Shown piece after piece: positions 14,419-21,326 of a DNA stretch of 32,621 nt (position 1 is its first letter; each line of letters starts with the position of its first letter). The stretch spans positions 16,037 to 48,657 of the forward strand of contig VKGY01000003.1 of assembly GCA_008080685.1 (NCBI GenBank). The letters are read 5' to 3'. The stretch comes from Spirochaetota bacterium (GTDB taxonomy: Bacteria; Spirochaetota; Spirochaetia; Treponematales; Rectinemataceae). The position numbers and the translations under genes were made by a program. The notes below the pieces were generated by a model that was not told the DNA's origin, did not search any database, and worked only from the letters and a program-made list of their open reading frames with translations.

Positions 14419-15564
14419 ATGATTGACCGAACCTTGGTTCCTTTGATTGTCCAGGCCATGGCGAAGAATCCGGTGGTAGCCTTGGTGGGTTCTCGGCAGG
14501 TTGGCAAGACAACTCTCGCCAAGGTCATCGCCTCCATGGACAGCCGTTCGCTGTATCTCGACCTCGAGATTCCTTCCGATGTGAACAAGTTCAGGGATGC
14601 GGAGCTATACCTCAAGGAGCAACAGGATCGGCTTGTGATCATCGATGAGGTGCAGCGTATGCCGGAATTGTTTTCCTTGCTACGCGCCTTGGTGGATCGG
14701 GACCGGCGGCCCGGCCGCTTTCTACTCCTTGGGTCCTCTTCTCCCGGCCTGATGCGAGGCAGTTCCGAAAGCCTGGCTGGGCGGATCCGCTATTTTGAGC
14801 TTCCTCCGTTTTGCATGGAGGAGGTGGGAGTGGAAGAATTCCGATCCCTTTGGCTGCGGGGCGGCTATCCGCCGAGTTTTCTTGCTGAAGGTGAGGCCGA
14901 AAGCATGGACTGGCGCCGATCCTTCATCGCCACATACTTGGAGCGGGACATCCCGCAGTTGGGCCTCCGGGTGCCCGCAAGCCAGCTCAGGCGGTTTTGG
15001 ATAATGCTGGCCCATCTGCATGGCCAACTGTGGAACGCAAGCCGCATCGCCGCCAGCATGGAGCTTTCGGCGCCGACCATCCAACGCTACCTCGACATAC
15101 TTGAAGACACCTTCATCATCCGACAGCTTCGGCCTTACCTGGCCAACGTGGGGAAGCGGCTCATCAAGTCTCCGAAAGTCTATGTGCGCGATTCCGGCAT
15201 GGTCCATGCTCTTTTAGGCATTGAGACTGCCGAGGATCTGGCTGCCCATCCCGGGATGGGTGCATCGTGGGAAGGTTTTGTCATCGCCCAGGTTCTTGCG
15301 GCTATGCCCGAAGGGTGGCAGGCGTACTACTACAGGACTAGCGCCGGCGCGGAAATCGATCTGGTCCTGGTGGATCAAAGGCAGAGGGTGACTGCGGTGG
15401 AAATCAAGTATGTATCGGCGCCCCAGCCTCCGAAAGGTTTTTTGATTGCCTGTGGCGATCTTGGCTGCGAACGGCGCTTCATCATCTATCCCGGCGGGGA
15501 ACGATACCCCTTGTCCGGAGGTTGTACCGCTCTTCCTATCAAGGAAGCAGTCGAGCTTTTCTGA
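14419..15564 (+). CDS. AAA_14-type ATPase with C-terminal DUF4143 domain (copy 2)
   Basis: This 381-aa protein shows Walker A GSRQVGKTT (24-32), Walker B LVIIDEVQRMPEL (about 71-83), the sensor-like LLGSSSPGLMRGSSESLAGR and the DUF4143 C-terminus with YYYRTSAGAEIDLVLV and VEIKY. It is a distant paralogue of the protein at 1468-2619 rather than a recent duplicate; identity is confined to motifs. It is divergently arranged to res, with about 140 bp between the two starts. Initiation is probably leaderless, since no ribosome-binding site precedes the ATG other than the GG of the palindrome arm. The function of the family is unknown; it contains an NTPase and a nuclease-like fold. Confidence 0.9.
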   Translation: MIDRTLVPLIVQAMAKNPVVALVGSRQVGKTTLAKVIASMDSRSLYLDLEIPSDVNKFRDAELYLKEQQDRLVIIDEVQRMPELFSLLRALVDRDRRPGRFLLLGSSSPGLMRGSSESLAGRIRYFELPPFCMEEVGVEEFRSLWLRGGYPPSFLAEGEAESMDWRRSFIATYLERDIPQLGLRVPASQLRRFWIMLAHLHGQLWNASRIAASMELSAPTIQRYLDILEDTFIIRQLRPYLANVGKRLIKSPKVYVRDSGMVHALLGIETAEDLAAHPGMGASWEGFVIAQVLAAMPEGWQAYYYRTSAGAEIDLVLVDQRQRVTAVEIKYVSAPQPPKGFLIACGDLGCERRFIIYPGGERYPLSGGCTALPIKEAVELF

Positions 15565-15596
15565 CCTGGCATTGCGACGCTGCGGCGCTGCGGCGC

Positions 15597-15610
15597 GGAG
15601 CTACGGCTCC
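15597..15610. terminator. Weak hairpin between convergent genes
   Basis: GGAGC (15597-15601) and GCTCC (15606-15610) form a short stem with a TACG loop in the 51-bp gap between the second ATPase gene and the DUF2269 gene. There is no U-tract, so a terminator role is uncertain. Confidence 0.25.
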
Positions 15611-15615
15611 CAATC

Positions 15616-16233
15616 TCACCCGAACAAGGCCCCCAGGGCGGGGATGTCCGGCTTGTAGACCATGAGGGCGAAGACGATGGCCAGGGGGGCGACGCCGGCG
15701 AGGCTGATCCACCAGCGCAGCTTGAGGAGGCGGAGGAGTTCGTCCGGGAGGGCCTGGTCCTCGGGCCTAAGGCCGGCCATGAGGCGCTTGACCTTGTACT
15801 GGGTGGGGATGTCGCTGACCACCCAGAAGAGGCCGGAGAGCATGAAGAGGACGAAGCCTAAGGACAGCCAACCGATTTGCCACAGGTCGCCCATGATGAA
15901 GGCGAGCATGAGGCCTGAAACCAGGGAGAGGATTATAAGGGGCGAGGAGAGGCGGGCGTCAAGCCAGGCGACGGTGTTGTAGGTGTGGAGGATCACGTCC
16001 TTGCGGCCCGAGGCGAGGCTGCGATTTTCCCAGGCCATGCCCACGACGGCATTGGCGAAGAAGAGGGTGGCGGCGGCGATGTGGACGAAGAGGGCGTGGC
16101 CGCCCAGGGCGGGCTGGTTGAGAAGGGCGATGAATTGGCTCTTGAAAAACACGGCGAAGGCTATCATTCCCGCCATTAGGGCCAGGAAGGAGAGCATGAT
16201 GGGCTTGGTCTTCATTAGGGACAATAGGATCAT
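15616..16233 (-). CDS. DUF2269-like integral membrane protein
   Basis: This protein of about 205 aa has four to five hydrophobic segments: IMLSFLALMAGMIAFAVFF, a His-containing GHALFVHIAAATLFFANAVV, PLIILSLVSGLMLAF, SLGFVLFMLSGLFWV and WISLAGVAPLAIVFALMVY. The HALFVHIAAATLFF segment and the WLDARL loop fit the DUF2269 family of predicted membrane proteins, whose function is unknown. The start is uncertain: ATG at 16233 and ATG at 16215 (KTKPIMLSFL) both lack a clear ribosome-binding site. It is a single-gene unit, divergent from the dehydrogenase operon. Confidence 0.75.
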   Translation of the reverse strand: MILLSLMKTKPIMLSFLALMAGMIAFAVFFKSQFIALLNQPALGGHALFVHIAAATLFFANAVVGMAWENRSLASGRKDVILHTYNTVAWLDARLSSPLIILSLVSGLMLAFIMGDLWQIGWLSLGFVLFMLSGLFWVVSDIPTQYKVKRLMAGLRPEDQALPDELLRLLKLRWWISLAGVAPLAIVFALMVYKPDIPALGALFG

Positions 16234-16292
16234 ATCCGCGGGTAGGGCACAAGGGCGACGCGGACGAAGGCTCAGCCGTGCCGGCCCGCGCC

Positions 16293-16334
16293 TTCCGAAT
16301 TGCCCGCGGGCAGGAGCGCTGATATAATTCGGAA
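16293..16334 (+). promoter_or_regulatory. Promoter with nested palindromes ahead of the dehydrogenase operon
   Basis: A -35 TTGCCC (16300-16305) and a perfect -10 TATAAT (16323-16328) are 17 bp apart. The 9-bp arms TTCCGAATT (16293-16301) and AATTCGGAA (16326-16334) flank the promoter and overlap both elements. Inside, TGCCCGCGGGCA (16301-16312) is a perfect 12-bp palindrome. Such placement is typical of a repressor operator. An AAGGAG follows at 16344-16349. Confidence 0.65.
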
Positions 16335-16415
16335 GCTCGATATAAGGAGTCTTGCATCATAAACCCGGCGATCAGGCGGTATTGGCCGCAATATACATGG
16401 TCGAACATTTCCGCG

Positions 16416-17321
16416 ATGCTCAAGAACATGAAAAAGGAGCTCCTCCGCTGCCCGGATTCCTTTGCGGGCAAGCTGGTGGCCATCACGGGAGCCACTTCAG
16501 GCATAGGACTGCACGCAGCGCGGAAGTACGCCGCCATGGGAGCCCGGCTTGTCCTTATCAACCGAAACAGGGAAAAAGCCGAGCGGGTGCGCAAGGAGTT
16601 GGCCGATTCCTTCGGCGCCCAGGCGGAGTGCATCTCCGCCGACCTGTCGGTCCTTGGGGATATGCAGAGGGCGGCAAGCCGACTTCTCGAAATGGAACAG
16701 CCCATCGACGTCATGATCCACAACGCGGGGGTCCATCTCACCCAGCGCCAGGAAACCCAGGACGGACTTGAGACGAACTTCGCCCTGCACTACCTCGCTC
16801 CCTTTGTCATCACGCGCATGCTCATGCCCAAGCTTGGCCGGGACAGGACGGGGAGGATCATCTTCGTCGGCTCCGAGGGCTACCGCTTCGCGATGTGGGG
16901 CCTGGATATGGATGACCTGCAGTGGGAGCGGAACAAGTATTCGGGGCTCAAGGCCTACGGGGCGGGAAAGCTCGCCCAGATTCTGTCCATGCACCTTTTC
17001 GCCAAAGAGCTGGCGCCTTTGGGAGTGGCCATCAACGCCATGCATCCGGGCATGGTGAGGACGGAGTCGGGCAAGGACAACGGCAGGGCCTACAAGTGGT
17101 ACAAGAAGAACTTCATCGACAAAAGGTCAGCCGCTCCCGACCTTTCCTCCGAGGCTCTCTACTATCTCGGGGCTTCGAAGGACCTGGAAGGGAAGAGCGA
17201 CTTGTTTTTCCACCTGACGACAGAGGAAGAGCTGGCTCCGCCGGCCAGGGATATGGAAGCGGCCAAGGCTCTATGGGCGAGGACCATGGAGGTATTGGAC
17301 CGGAAGGGGGTTAGGCTTTGA
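16416..17321 (+). CDS. Short-chain dehydrogenase/reductase
   Basis: This 301-aa classical SDR has the cofactor motif TGATSGIG (24-31), the NAG motif in HNAGVHL, catalytic Ser153 (FVGSEGY), Tyr181 and Lys185 (YGAGK). The arginine after the second strand (INRNREKAERV) favours NADP(H). It resembles retinol-dehydrogenase-like SDRs. The start is problematic: ATG at 16416 and ATG at 16428 have no ribosome-binding site, while a strong AAGGAG at 16344-16349 sits six bases before an in-frame ATC at 16356, from which the frame is open. The gene overlaps the next one by 4 bp (TTGA). The substrate is unknown, but coupling to a CrtI-like oxidoreductase points to lipid or isoprenoid chemistry. Confidence 0.9.
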   Translation: MLKNMKKELLRCPDSFAGKLVAITGATSGIGLHAARKYAAMGARLVLINRNREKAERVRKELADSFGAQAECISADLSVLGDMQRAASRLLEMEQPIDVMIHNAGVHLTQRQETQDGLETNFALHYLAPFVITRMLMPKLGRDRTGRIIFVGSEGYRFAMWGLDMDDLQWERNKYSGLKAYGAGKLAQILSMHLFAKELAPLGVAINAMHPGMVRTESGKDNGRAYKWYKKNFIDKRSAAPDLSSEALYYLGASKDLEGKSDLFFHLTTEEELAPPARDMEAAKALWARTMEVLDRKGVRL

Positions 17322-18904
17322 CGCACAAGGATTTTATCGTGGTGGGCGGCGGCATCGCGGGGCTTACGGCGGCCTTGAGCCTGGCCCACAAGGGCAAGGA
17401 TGTCCTCCTTATCGAAAAGAACGATCATTGCGGCGGGCTTATGAATTCCTTCCTGCGGGAGGGCTTCCGCTTCGAGGGTGGGGCCAGGGCCTTGGTGAAC
17501 GCAGGGCTTGTGAAGCCCATGATCAAGGAATTCGGCCTGGGCGTCGAGATCCTGCCCAATCCGATCTCCTTGGGCGTCGAGGATAGGTTGATGCGCATAG
17601 AGGGGGAGGAGAGCCTTTACACCTATGCCGATATGCTGAAAAAGCTCTATCCCGGGAGCGAGGGGGATGTGGACAGGATCGTCGCGGCAATCCACGACAT
17701 CATCGAAAACATGAAGGTCCTCTACGGGGTGGACAGTCCACTGTTCGCCAAAAAGAAAAAGAATTTCCTCGTCCTTGTGCCCGCCATGGCGGCGTGGATG
17801 CTGAAGTTCCTGAGGACTATGTATCGCATATCGAAGATGGACACGCCCTTCGAGGAGCATCTGGACGCCCTTTCCTCCAATCAGTCTTTGAAGGACATGA
17901 TCGGCCAGCATTTTTTCCGGAAGACTCCGGTCTTCTTCGCCTTAAGCTATTTCGCCCTCTACAATGACTACATCTATCCCAAGGGGGGCGTGGGGGCTTT
18001 TATCGAGAGCCTGGTCCAGGCGATCCGGTCTCGGGGCGGCCAGGTTCTCCTGGGCACGGAGGTTGTGCGCTTGGACGCGGGGGCCAAGGAGTTGGCTGAC
18101 GCATCGGGCCAGGTCTACCATTACGGAAATCTGGTCTGGGCCGGCGACCTTAAGGCCTTGTACACGTTGAGCGATCCATCCGGATTGGGGGAAAAGGAAA
18201 GGGCTGGTTTCGCGCAACGCAAGGAGAAGGTTCTGGCGCGAAAGGGAGCGGAGTCGGTGTTCTCGGTGTTCCTGGGCGTCGACCTTCCGCCTGATTATTT
18301 CGGCAAAATAGCCAGCGGGCACCTGTTCTACACGCCGGACAGGAAGGGCCTTGGGCAGGTCCACGACGGGGAGCTGAAAAGCCTGCTCGGGCGTTGGGAT
18401 TCGGTCAAGGACGAGGAGCTCGACGACTGGCTCAAGCGGTTCTGCCGCTACAACACCTTCGAGATTTCCATTCCCGCCCTGCGGGATCCGGATGCGGCCC
18501 CGGCGGGAAAGACGGGGGTTATCATCAGCGCCTTGTTCGACTTCGAGCTTACCAAGAGGATCAAGGAGTCCGGCCGGTACGAGGAGTTCAAGCGGCGCGT
18601 GGAGGACGAATTCATCGCCGCCCTTTCCTCAAGCATCTACCCGGGGCTCAAGGACAAGGTCCTCTTCCAATTCTCCGCCTCGCCCCTGTCCATTTACGAG
18701 AAGGCGGGCAGTTCCGAGGGCTCCATCGTGGGCTGGTCCTTCGAGCAGGACATCCCTGTGGTGACGAGCATGTTCCGCATGGCGGATTCCGTGAAGACCG
18801 CCCTTCCCGACGTCTACGCCGCGGGCAAGTGGGTCTACAGCCCTGCGGGCGGCCCCACGGCCGTCATGACCGGCCGCATCGCCGCTAAGAAGTGCCTGGG
18901 TTGA
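17318..18904 (+). CDS. FAD-dependent phytoene-desaturase/retinol-saturase-like oxidoreductase
   Basis: This 528-aa protein begins with the dinucleotide-binding motif VVGGGIAGL, followed by LIEKNDHCGG. It ends with the family signature VYAAGKWVYSPAGGPTAVMT, in which the AGxW and GGxxxA elements bind FAD. It falls into the CrtI/carotenoid isomerase/retinol saturase superfamily. The start is a TTG at 17318 within TTGA, overlapping the SDR stop and preceded by a G-rich ribosome-binding site, so the two enzymes should be made together. No other carotenoid genes (crtB, crtE) are nearby, so the substrate may be another polyprenoid or lipid. A 37-bp piece of this gene recurs as a relic at 19443-19480. 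Confidence 0.88.
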   Translation: MTHKDFIVVGGGIAGLTAALSLAHKGKDVLLIEKNDHCGGLMNSFLREGFRFEGGARALVNAGLVKPMIKEFGLGVEILPNPISLGVEDRLMRIEGEESLYTYADMLKKLYPGSEGDVDRIVAAIHDIIENMKVLYGVDSPLFAKKKKNFLVLVPAMAAWMLKFLRTMYRISKMDTPFEEHLDALSSNQSLKDMIGQHFFRKTPVFFALSYFALYNDYIYPKGGVGAFIESLVQAIRSRGGQVLLGTEVVRLDAGAKELADASGQVYHYGNLVWAGDLKALYTLSDPSGLGEKERAGFAQRKEKVLARKGAESVFSVFLGVDLPPDYFGKIASGHLFYTPDRKGLGQVHDGELKSLLGRWDSVKDEELDDWLKRFCRYNTFEISIPALRDPDAAPAGKTGVIISALFDFELTKRIKESGRYEEFKRRVEDEFIAALSSSIYPGLKDKVLFQFSASPLSIYEKAGSSEGSIVGWSFEQDIPVVTSMFRMADSVKTALPDVYAAGKWVYSPAGGPTAVMTGRIAAKKCLG

Positions 18905-18910
18905 GGCTAT

Positions 18911-18951
18911 AGGACAGGACTATAAGACAGGAAAACAGGATCGACGGGATC
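18911..18951 (+). repeat. Dispersed CAGGAT-type repeat after the FAD oxidoreductase gene
   Basis: The stretch contains GACAGGA, GACAGGA, ACAGGATCGACGGGAT in quick succession just downstream of the stop codon. It belongs to the same family as the repeats near 2700, 19375, 20345, 29810 and 30630. Confidence 0.55.
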
Positions 18952-19067
18952 AACGGGAAATAGGGCGGTGCGAATGCGCCTAATACAAATCATTGCAAAT
19001 AATCCCCAAGTAGCGGTTTCGGCATCACATCCTATTTCCAAACAATCGTGATCAAGGCTAGTACCAG

Positions 19068-19098
19068 CTGTCAGGAATACATACTATGATCCTGACAG
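19068..19098. promoter_or_regulatory. Perfect inverted repeat upstream of the DUF6088-like fragment
   Basis: CTGTCAGGA (19068-19076) and TCCTGACAG (19090-19098) are perfect 9-bp arms with a 13-bp centre. They lie 25 bp before the start of a truncated winged-helix protein gene, a position suited to an operator. A TATGAT (19085-19090) in the centre could be a -10 box. Confidence 0.45.
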
Positions 19099-19123
19099 AC
19101 TGATTGTTAATAGAGGTATCTAA

Positions 19124-19306
19124 TTGATTGCTGATAAATTTCTTTCAAGGATTTACAGCATGAAGAGGGGTTGGTGTTTTACCCCAAAGGATTTCCTCGA
19201 CCTGGGATCCCAGCCGGCTATCTGGCAGGCCCTGTCCCGTCTGGAGAAAAAGGGCATTATAGTCCTGGAATCACGTATCAATACTAGAGCTCTCTCAGAA
19301 AGGTAG
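19124..19306 (+). pseudogene. Truncated DUF6088/AbiEi-like winged-helix protein
   Basis: From a TTG with AGAGG seven bases upstream, the frame encodes MIADKFLSRI, RGWCFTPKDFLDLGSQ and IWQALSRLEKKGII. This is the N-terminal winged helix typical of DUF6088 proteins related to AbiEi-type antitoxins. Intact members continue with a RRLARGLYDYP-like segment and 100 or more further residues. Here the similarity stops after KKGII, and 14 unrelated residues lead to a stop. It is therefore a remnant of an antitoxin-like gene. No toxin partner remains next to it. Confidence 0.65.
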
Positions 19307-19371
19307 GTGACCACTCCATCTTTCAGCGTTTTAAAGCGTAAGGCATCGTTCTGTCAAAATTCGACAAGAGT

Positions 19372-19404
19372 TCAGGATAATCAGGATTCCAGGATGGAGC
19401 GCAG
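19372..19404 (+). repeat. Degenerate CAGGAT-type repeat
   Basis: TTCAGGATAATCAGGATTCCAGGAT repeats the CAGGAT core three times in the 189-bp gap after the DUF6088 remnant. Apart from this and the relic described next, that gap shows nothing else. Confidence 0.5.
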
Positions 19405-19442
19405 TATTGGCAAGGGCCTAACAGCGGGCACAGGTCAATGAT

Positions 19443-19480
19443 GGGGTTTATCATCAGCGCCTTGTACGACTTCGAGTTTA
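19443..19480 (+). pseudogene. Relic copy of a 37-bp segment of the FAD oxidoreductase gene
   Basis: Bases 19443-19480 repeat 18515-18551 (GGGGTT-ATCATCAGCGCC, then CTTGTTCGACTTCGAGCTTA) with one inserted base and about three substitutions. The segment corresponds to VIISALFDFEL of the oxidoreductase. The rest of the gene is not recognisable nearby, so this is a leftover of a deleted or scrambled duplicate. Confidence 0.6.
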
Positions 19481-19495
19481 TTCGTTGGGGGAAAA

Positions 19496-19642
19496 TTATC
19501 CTCGGCTGCCGCGAAAACCGAAGACAAGCATGATCAATCCGAATACGGACAAGGCAAATGATTTCGAGGCGTTCAGTCCATAGACGAAGGAAATTACCCC
19601 CACGGCAAGCAAGACGAAACCAACGATAGTTTTCACACTCAT
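19496..19642 (-). CDS. Small two-helix membrane protein, DUF3185-like
   Basis: This 48-aa protein has an ATG at 19642 and a clear AAAGGAG six bases upstream. Its first hydrophobic helix, TIVGFVLLAVGVISFVYG, is followed by LNASKSFAL and a second helix, VFGLIMLVFGF. The GLNASKSF turn matches the pattern of short DUF3185 membrane proteins, although the usual stretch between the helices is shorter here. Function unknown. It lies downstream of the lipoprotein gene on the same strand with a 24-bp gap, so the two are probably co-transcribed. Confidence 0.65.
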   Translation of the reverse strand: MSVKTIVGFVLLAVGVISFVYGLNASKSFALSVFGLIMLVFGFRGSRG

Positions 19643-19666
19643 ATTCGACTCCTTTTTGTCCGCATG

Positions 19667-20089
19667 TCAGCGAACCTCCACCGTGTAGTAGTCCACCATA
19701 TCCCGGGATTGCACGCAGAAAACGAGGAACACCTGGTCGGCCTGAATCGGCCGCAGTTTCCAGTTTCCGCTCTTACCCGCCTCCCTATATACCTGCTGGG
19801 ATGAGTAAATATATTTCCTCGCAGAGCCGAAGGGCGGGATGACCATGGAGGCCATGGGCCTCGAATAATCTTCGTATCGCTGCCCCTGGACAAAGGGAGA
19901 AAAGGATCCGTTGTTGTCTTTCCCATGGTCATCCCAGCCCGGTTGGGCTGATATGGTCACAAGATTGGTTTTCCGCTCCGATTCCCCCAGGAGCATGACG
20001 CCGGTGAGGCGCAGCTGGGGCATGAGGACGGTGCAGGATGCGAAAATTGCGCTGAATGCCAAGGCAAGGATTGGAATATGTCGTTTCAT
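19667..20089 (-). CDS. Small lipoprotein of unknown function
   Basis: I start the protein at the ATG at 20089 (KRHIPILALAFSAIFASC), because it gives a proper lipoprotein signal peptide and has GGAG six bases upstream; longer versions up to 20257 lack these. The lipobox is AFASC-like (IFASC, cysteine at residue 17), followed by TVLMPQLRLTGVMLL. The mature part of about 123 residues is beta-rich (NLVTISAQPGW, MVIPPFGSARKYIYSSQQVY, VFLVFCVQSRDMVDYYTVEV). I do not recognise a family. It should be anchored in a membrane facing the periplasm or surface. Confidence 0.65.
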   Translation of the reverse strand: MKRHIPILALAFSAIFASCTVLMPQLRLTGVMLLGESERKTNLVTISAQPGWDDHGKDNNGSFSPFVQGQRYEDYSRPMASMVIPPFGSARKYIYSSQQVYREAGKSGNWKLRPIQADQVFLVFCVQSRDMVDYYTVEVR

Positions 20090-20426
20090 CATGGGCTCCA
20101 TGTTCCCGATTATATTTCTTTGGCCGCGTCGGCACTGTGCGATGACACACATAGCGCCCGGTTGCAGAGCTGTTCCCGATCCCGGCGAAAAGCAGCCGCG
20201 GGCAAAGTATGTATGATGCCCCACAGACCACGGCAATCCTTGCGTATAGCTTTTCAACTAAGAGGGATGTCGTGCTGGGCCGCTTGGGTAGGATATGTTT
20301 GGGCGGAGTACGTTTGGGCGGAGGAGTGAGAAAAATCCTGTAGATCTTGTCTATCCTGTTATCCTGTCAGTATTTGCGTTAACAGGACGGGGCTTGCCGA
20401 CGGCCAGGGGGATGGAGGAGGGGATC
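20090..20426. other. Intergenic stretch with repeats, no gene seen
   Basis: This 337-bp stretch lies between the lipoprotein start and the truncated AraC gene end. It contains a 15-bp tandem duplication (GTTTGGGCGGAGTAC at 20297-20311 and GTTTGGGCGGAGGAG at 20312-20326). A CAGGAT-family repeat in reverse orientation (ATCCTGTAGATCTTGTCTAT, then CCTGTTATCCTGTC) lies at about 20336-20370. Open frames here lack ribosome-binding sites and recognisable motifs. Confidence 0.5.
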
Positions 20427-21182
20427 TCAATCCTCGCAGATCTCGATGATGGGCAGTGAGGTGGAGACGAGCATCTTGGCCGTGTATTCCAGGCGGATGT
20501 CGTTCACGAGCTTGGACGGCGTCTTGTGGAGATATTTTTTACACGTTCTGGCCAAGTGCTCCGGACTCTTGCCGGACAGCCGGTAGAGGGCGGGAAGACC
20601 CTTGGTGAAGTTTTCCTTCTTAAGCATCTCAAGGCTCAGCCAGCGGAGCCACTGGGGGATGTTGCCCGAGACCTTGGCCAGGGGCTTGGGAGGGAAGTGC
20701 TTGGTCATCATGTTGAAAAGGGTTATGTGGTAGGCCGTGTCCGACTTTTCCTTCAGGATCTTCTTGTAGATGATCAGCTGCTCAAGCTCATGGATGAGGG
20801 CGTGGAAATCGTCGTAGTCCAGGACAATAGAGGGAGGCCTGGGGGCATCCACCAGCCGGGCCTTCTCGAAGCCCTCGCCCAGGAAGCCGAAGAGGGTGGA
20901 GATGATGGCCTCGGGGATGATGATGTTGATGATGCGGAAATTGTCTGACACATTGTCGTAGTAGTGGACGTCCGCGGGGCGCACGAAACAGAGGTAGCCC
21001 GCGGAGATGGACTCGCTGGCCCCGTTCACCCTATGCTCCGCGTTGCCCTGGTCCACCAGGAAAATCTCGTAGTAGTCGTGGCAATGGCAGGTCTTGAGCT
21101 GCTTCCTGTCCGTTATATAGGAAGCGTAGTTCCTGTCCGGCGAACCCAGGAAGAGGGAGGATTGAAGCTTGATTACGTTCAT
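20427..21182 (-). CDS. AraC-family regulator lacking the second helix-turn-helix
   Basis: The chosen ATG at 21182 (NVIKLQSSLFLGSPDRNY) has GAGG five bases upstream. Residues about 30-110 form a cupin-like sensing domain (TCHCHDYYEIFLVDQGNAEH, FVRPADVHYY). The C-terminal part has the first helix-turn-helix (LPALYRLSGKSPEHLARTCKKY) and RLEYTAKMLVSTSLPIIEIC, but ends at CED. Normal members continue with about 30 residues containing GFxNLSYFxRxFK, the second helix-turn-helix. The lost part is not found in other frames downstream, where repeat sequence begins. It is divergent from the glycyl radical enzyme operon and was probably its sugar-responsive regulator. It may now be inactive or act with altered DNA binding. 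Confidence 0.85.
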   Translation of the reverse strand: MNVIKLQSSLFLGSPDRNYASYITDRKQLKTCHCHDYYEIFLVDQGNAEHRVNGASESISAGYLCFVRPADVHYYDNVSDNFRIINIIIPEAIISTLFGFLGEGFEKARLVDAPRPPSIVLDYDDFHALIHELEQLIIYKKILKEKSDTAYHITLFNMMTKHFPPKPLAKVSGNIPQWLRWLSLEMLKKENFTKGLPALYRLSGKSPEHLARTCKKYLHKTPSKLVNDIRLEYTAKMLVSTSLPIIEICED

Positions 21183-21201
21183 GATGTCCTCATGTGAGAT
21201 T

Positions 21202-21231
21202 ATTGTACCACAGAATATCAATATATGGCAA
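21202..21231 (-). promoter_or_regulatory. Candidate promoter of the AraC-type gene
   Basis: On the minus strand TTGCCA (21231-21226) and TACAAT (21207-21202) are 18 bp apart, about 20 bp before the chosen ATG. The match is good. Confidence 0.45.
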
Positions 21232-21274
21232 AAATAATGTCATTGCAGGACAAGATGGGATTTTAGGATCATCG

Positions 21275-21314
21275 TATACTTCTGTTGAAATCTGGGACAG
21301 TCCCACGTTTTCAA
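21275..21314 (+). promoter_or_regulatory. Candidate -10 box and palindromic operator ahead of the glycyl radical enzyme gene
   Basis: A TATACT at 21275-21280 has no recognisable -35, as expected of an activator-dependent promoter. Just downstream lies the palindrome GGGACaGTCCC (21294-21304). It is enclosed by the arms TTGAAA (21285-21290) and TTTCAA (21309-21314). The element ends two bases before the AGGAG ribosome-binding site (21316-21320). It may be a repressor site or an RNA hairpin. Confidence 0.45.
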
Positions 21315-21326
21315 TAGGAGAACCCC

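Noticed and set aside
16352-16771. Plus-strand frame starting TTG just after the AAGGAG before the dehydrogenase gene
   Set aside because: It runs out of frame through the dehydrogenase and has no recognisable motif; only the ribosome-binding site is notable and is reported separately.
20078-20329. 83-codon frame across the tandem 15-bp repeat
   Set aside because: It has no ribosome-binding site or motif and is mostly antisense to the lipoprotein leader and repeat DNA.
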